Source: Granulicella aggregans (lineage in GTDB: Bacteria; Acidobacteriota; Terriglobia; Terriglobales; Acidobacteriaceae). Taken from it: DNA of 64,000 bases. The translations under genes and the position numbers were made by a program. This document shows positions 62,127 to 64,000 of this stretch, in pieces. The stretch covers positions 186,001 to 250,000 of the forward strand of contig NZ_JACHIP010000001.1 in the NCBI RefSeq assembly GCF_014203275.1, in the 5' to 3' direction. Under the pieces are notes generated by a model that was not told the origin of the DNA, did not search any database, and saw nothing but the letters and a program-made list of their open reading frames with translations. Numbering within the stretch: position 1 is the stretch's first letter; each line of letters begins with the position of its first letter.

Positions 62127-63734
62127 ATGGCCACCACAGTCGTCCGTCCCGCCGACCCCACCCTCCGCGCTGCCCTGCGCCTGGCCCTCCTCTTCGCCGC
62201 CATCAAGCTCGCGATCCACGTAGCCGCCAACCTATGGGAGGCCCACATCGGCTACGGCTACTTCCGCGACGAGTTCTACTACATCGCCTGCGGCCGCCAT
62301 CTCGACTTCGGCTACGTCGACCACGGCCCCATCGTCGCCCTCCAGGCCCGCGCCTCGGAGCTCCTCTTTGGCCGCTCCCTGGCCGGCTTGCGTTTCCTCT
62401 CCGCATTAGCCGGAGCTGCCCGCGTCTTCCTCACCGGCATGCTCGTCTGGGCCCTCGGAGGCCGCCGGCCCGCGCAAGGCCTCGCGATGCTCGGCGTCCT
62501 GCTCGTCCCGCAGTACCTCGGCACCGACAGCTTCCTCTCCATGAACTCCTGCGAGTCCATGTTCTGGATGACCTGCCTCCTCGCCCTCATCCTGATCCTC
62601 AAGAACGAAGCCGACGCCAGTTCGCAAAAGTTCTGGCTGCTCTTCGGCATCTCCGGCGGCATCGGCGTCCTCAACAAGCCCTCGATGACCTTCTTCCTCA
62701 TCGCCCTCCTGATCGCCCTCCTCCTCACCCCGCAGCGCCGAATCCTCTTCACCAAGTGGGCCGCCATCGGCACCGCCGTCCTCATCCTCATCGCCCTTCC
62801 CAACCTTCTCTGGCAGATCCACAATCACTGGCCCACCCTCGAGTTCCTCCGCAACGGCCAGCTCGGCAACAAGTCCATCAAGCTCTCCCCCATCGCCTTC
62901 ACCCTCAAGCAAGTCCTCAACATGGGCCCATTCCTGGCCTTCATCTGGGTGCCTGGATTGATTCGCCTCCTTCGCCGCAAAGAAGCCCGCTGGCTCGGCA
63001 TTACCTTCGTCCTCTTCTTCGTCATCATGATGCTCGAGCACGCCAAGGACTACTACGTCTCGCCCATCTACCCCATCCTCTTCGCCGCCGGCGGTATCGC
63101 CTGGGAGACACAGTTCGCCGCTCGTAAATGGGTAAGACAAGACCGCGCCATCGCCTTCCCCATCTACGCCACCATCCTCATCCTCGGAGCCATCTTCATC
63201 CTCCCGCTCGCACTTCCGCTCATGCCGCCGGCGCAGTGGCTTGCCTACACCCACGCCACCGGCCTCGACCACATCAGCAGCAACTCCGAGCGATTCTCCA
63301 GCGGCCCGCTCCCGCAGTTCTACGCCGACCGCTTCGGCTGGCAGGAAGAGGTCGACCAGATCCAGCACGTCTTCGACTCGCTCCCTCCCGAGCAGCAGAA
63401 GATCACCGGCATCGTCGCCGAAAACTACGGCGAAGCCGGTGCCGTCGACTTCCTCGGCCACAATCTCCCGCCCGCCCTCTCCGGCCAGAACAACTACTTC
63501 CTCTGGGGCCCGCACGGCTACAACGGCGACTCGATCATCCTCGTCGAGCGCACCAACCGCGAACACCTTCTGAACTTCTTCGACCACGTCGAGGTCGTCG
63601 GCCACATGGGCACGACCTACTCCATGCCCTTCGAACACAAGCCGATCTTCCTCTGCACCGGCCGCAAGCTCGACGCCGACGGCCACAGGTTCAGCCTCCT
63701 CGAACAATGGCCCTCCAAGAAGGACTATTTCTAG
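62127..63734 (+). CDS. Glycosyltransferase family 39/83-type membrane protein (PMT_2)
   Basis: A 535-residue protein with about ten membrane helices in residues 15-400 and the PMT/ArnT signature GYGYFRDEFYYIACGRHLDF (about 47-66) with the acidic pair, then GYVDHGPIV. Middle motifs include FWMTCLLALILILKNE and VLNKPSMTF. The C-terminal 140 residues form a periplasmic domain (FGWQEEVDQIQHVFDSLP, NYGEAGAVDFLGHN). The family transfers sugars from polyprenyl-phosphate donors to protein, lipid A or polysaccharides. It starts 54 bp after the uvrC stop on the same strand and is followed by repeat E1. Confidence 0.9.
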   Translation: MATTVVRPADPTLRAALRLALLFAAIKLAIHVAANLWEAHIGYGYFRDEFYYIACGRHLDFGYVDHGPIVALQARASELLFGRSLAGLRFLSALAGAARVFLTGMLVWALGGRRPAQGLAMLGVLLVPQYLGTDSFLSMNSCESMFWMTCLLALILILKNEADASSQKFWLLFGISGGIGVLNKPSMTFFLIALLIALLLTPQRRILFTKWAAIGTAVLILIALPNLLWQIHNHWPTLEFLRNGQLGNKSIKLSPIAFTLKQVLNMGPFLAFIWVPGLIRLLRRKEARWLGITFVLFFVIMMLEHAKDYYVSPIYPILFAAGGIAWETQFAARKWVRQDRAIAFPIYATILILGAIFILPLALPLMPPAQWLAYTHATGLDHISSNSERFSSGPLPQFYADRFGWQEEVDQIQHVFDSLPPEQQKITGIVAENYGEAGAVDFLGHNLPPALSGQNNYFLWGPHGYNGDSIILVERTNREHLLNFFDHVEVVGHMGTTYSMPFEHKPIFLCTGRKLDADGHRFSLLEQWPSKKDYF

Positions 63735-63768
63735 GCTTCTTTTGCTTGTTCGTCAGCCGCCTTTTGGT

Positions 63769-63797
63769 TTGTCATTCCCGAAGGGAATCTGCGTTTC
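63769..63797 (+). repeat. Interspersed palindromic element, family E copy 1
   Basis: Begins TTTGTCATTCCCGAAGGGAA; the core ATTCCC-GAA-GGGAAT is a hairpin. It is an exact inverted match (29 of 29) to the copy at 63921 and begins 35 bp after the glycosyltransferase stop. Confidence 0.9.
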
Positions 63798-63920
63798 GCA
63801 GGTTTACCCTCCCCCATACTTTCGTGCAAAATATTCAAACGTTGGGAGTTAGCCTCTAATAGCGAGTTAGTTAACAGTGAAATCGGCACTTTTATTTGAT
63901 CGATGGTGGAGCATGCGAGC
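63798..63920. other. AT-rich segment between inverted E copies
   Basis: A 123-bp stretch clearly richer in A/T than the surrounding DNA (for example AAAATATTCAAACG and TTAGTTAACAG), with no gene recognised. It forms the centre of a structure bounded by perfect 29-bp inverted repeats. Confidence 0.6.
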
Positions 63921-63949
63921 AAACGCAGATTCCCTTCGGGAATGACAAA
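63921..63949 (-). repeat. Interspersed palindromic element, family E copy 2 (inverted)
   Basis: The reverse complement of copy 1 over 29 bp. It is the only repeat copy in the window found in the opposite orientation. Confidence 0.9.
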
Positions 63950-64000
63950 GGGTAGGGTGCCAGCGGGGGAGCGGTGGCGAGGGGAAATCCTTATGTGCCC

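Noticed and set aside
59859-63707. Long open frames antisense to uvrC (59859-60680) and to the membrane glycosyltransferase (62406-63707), and a long frame spanning both genes (61418-63127)
   Set aside because: They follow the strong third-position C/G bias of the real genes, give highly biased compositions (Arg/Pro- or Glu/Gly/Val-rich) and show no domains.

Overview
The window looks like a stretch of chromosome from a soil Acidobacteriaceae-type bacterium (Granulicella/Terriglobus/Edaphobacter relatives). That placement is inference. It rests on GC-rich coding sequence with strong C/G third positions, a periplasmic-propeller hybrid kinase, MASE1-GGDEF, bactofilin, DUF92, DUF1684, DUF3106 and GNAT/enolase-superfamily neighbours, and dense short interspersed palindromic repeats. 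I see no rRNA, tRNA, prophage, transposase or CRISPR array. Nearly all genes are ordinary chromosomal ones with short spacers.

Layout, left to right. 1-8.4 kb: a VOC fragment, then a minus-strand signalling operon (giant propeller hybrid kinase, single-domain receiver, GAF-PP2C phosphatase) and a GntR/LacI-type repressor divergent from a sugar MFS transporter. 10.3-22.9 kb: a GT61 glycosyltransferase, exported GH130-like protein, gltX, DUF1684 protein, aldehyde dehydrogenase + DUF779 pair, MASE1-GGDEF cyclase, AlaC-type aminotransferase, a TlpA/DsbD-N pair and KdsD. 23-34.9 kb: an ECF sigma/zinc-finger anti-sigma/DUF3106 unit, a ferrous-iron-type cluster (Ftr1-DUF2318 plus two ABC permeases and an ATPase), tlyA-nadK, a second ECF sigma/RskA pair and a surface YVTN-propeller lipoprotein. 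35-50 kb: housekeeping genes (DUF92, DUF218, tsaC, HAD, GNAT, SpoU methylase, rarA), then a long minus-strand run (DsbD, CoA-binding, DinB, methyltransferase, prfB with programmed frameshift, alpha/beta hydrolase, lnt). 50-64 kb: a 45-codon membrane protein, an APC transporter with a cytosolic tail, an AT-hook protein, bactofilin, an NSAR/OSBS-like enzyme with its GNAT partner, mazG, DUF3311, an OmpA lipoprotein, uvrC and a GT39-type glycosyltransferase.

The most distinctive signal is not a gene. Five families of short palindromic elements (called A-E here) lie at ten loci. Eight loci begin 15-35 bp after a plus-strand stop codon. Elements combine in a fixed order (A then B then D), all A-D copies I found share one orientation, and their hairpin stems show compensatory base changes. 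One B copy sits in frame inside uvrC and adds about 17 codons to the linker between the UVR and RNase H-like domains. A D copy supplies the last codons and stop of mazG. A perfect inverted pair of E copies closes the window.

Two gene clusters deserve attention as systems: the Ftr1-DUF2318/ABC cluster, which resembles the Campylobacter P19-region iron system but has no P19, and the three-gene propeller-kinase/receiver/PP2C operon, whose kinase ends in a truncated receiver with Asn in place of the phospho-acceptor Asp.
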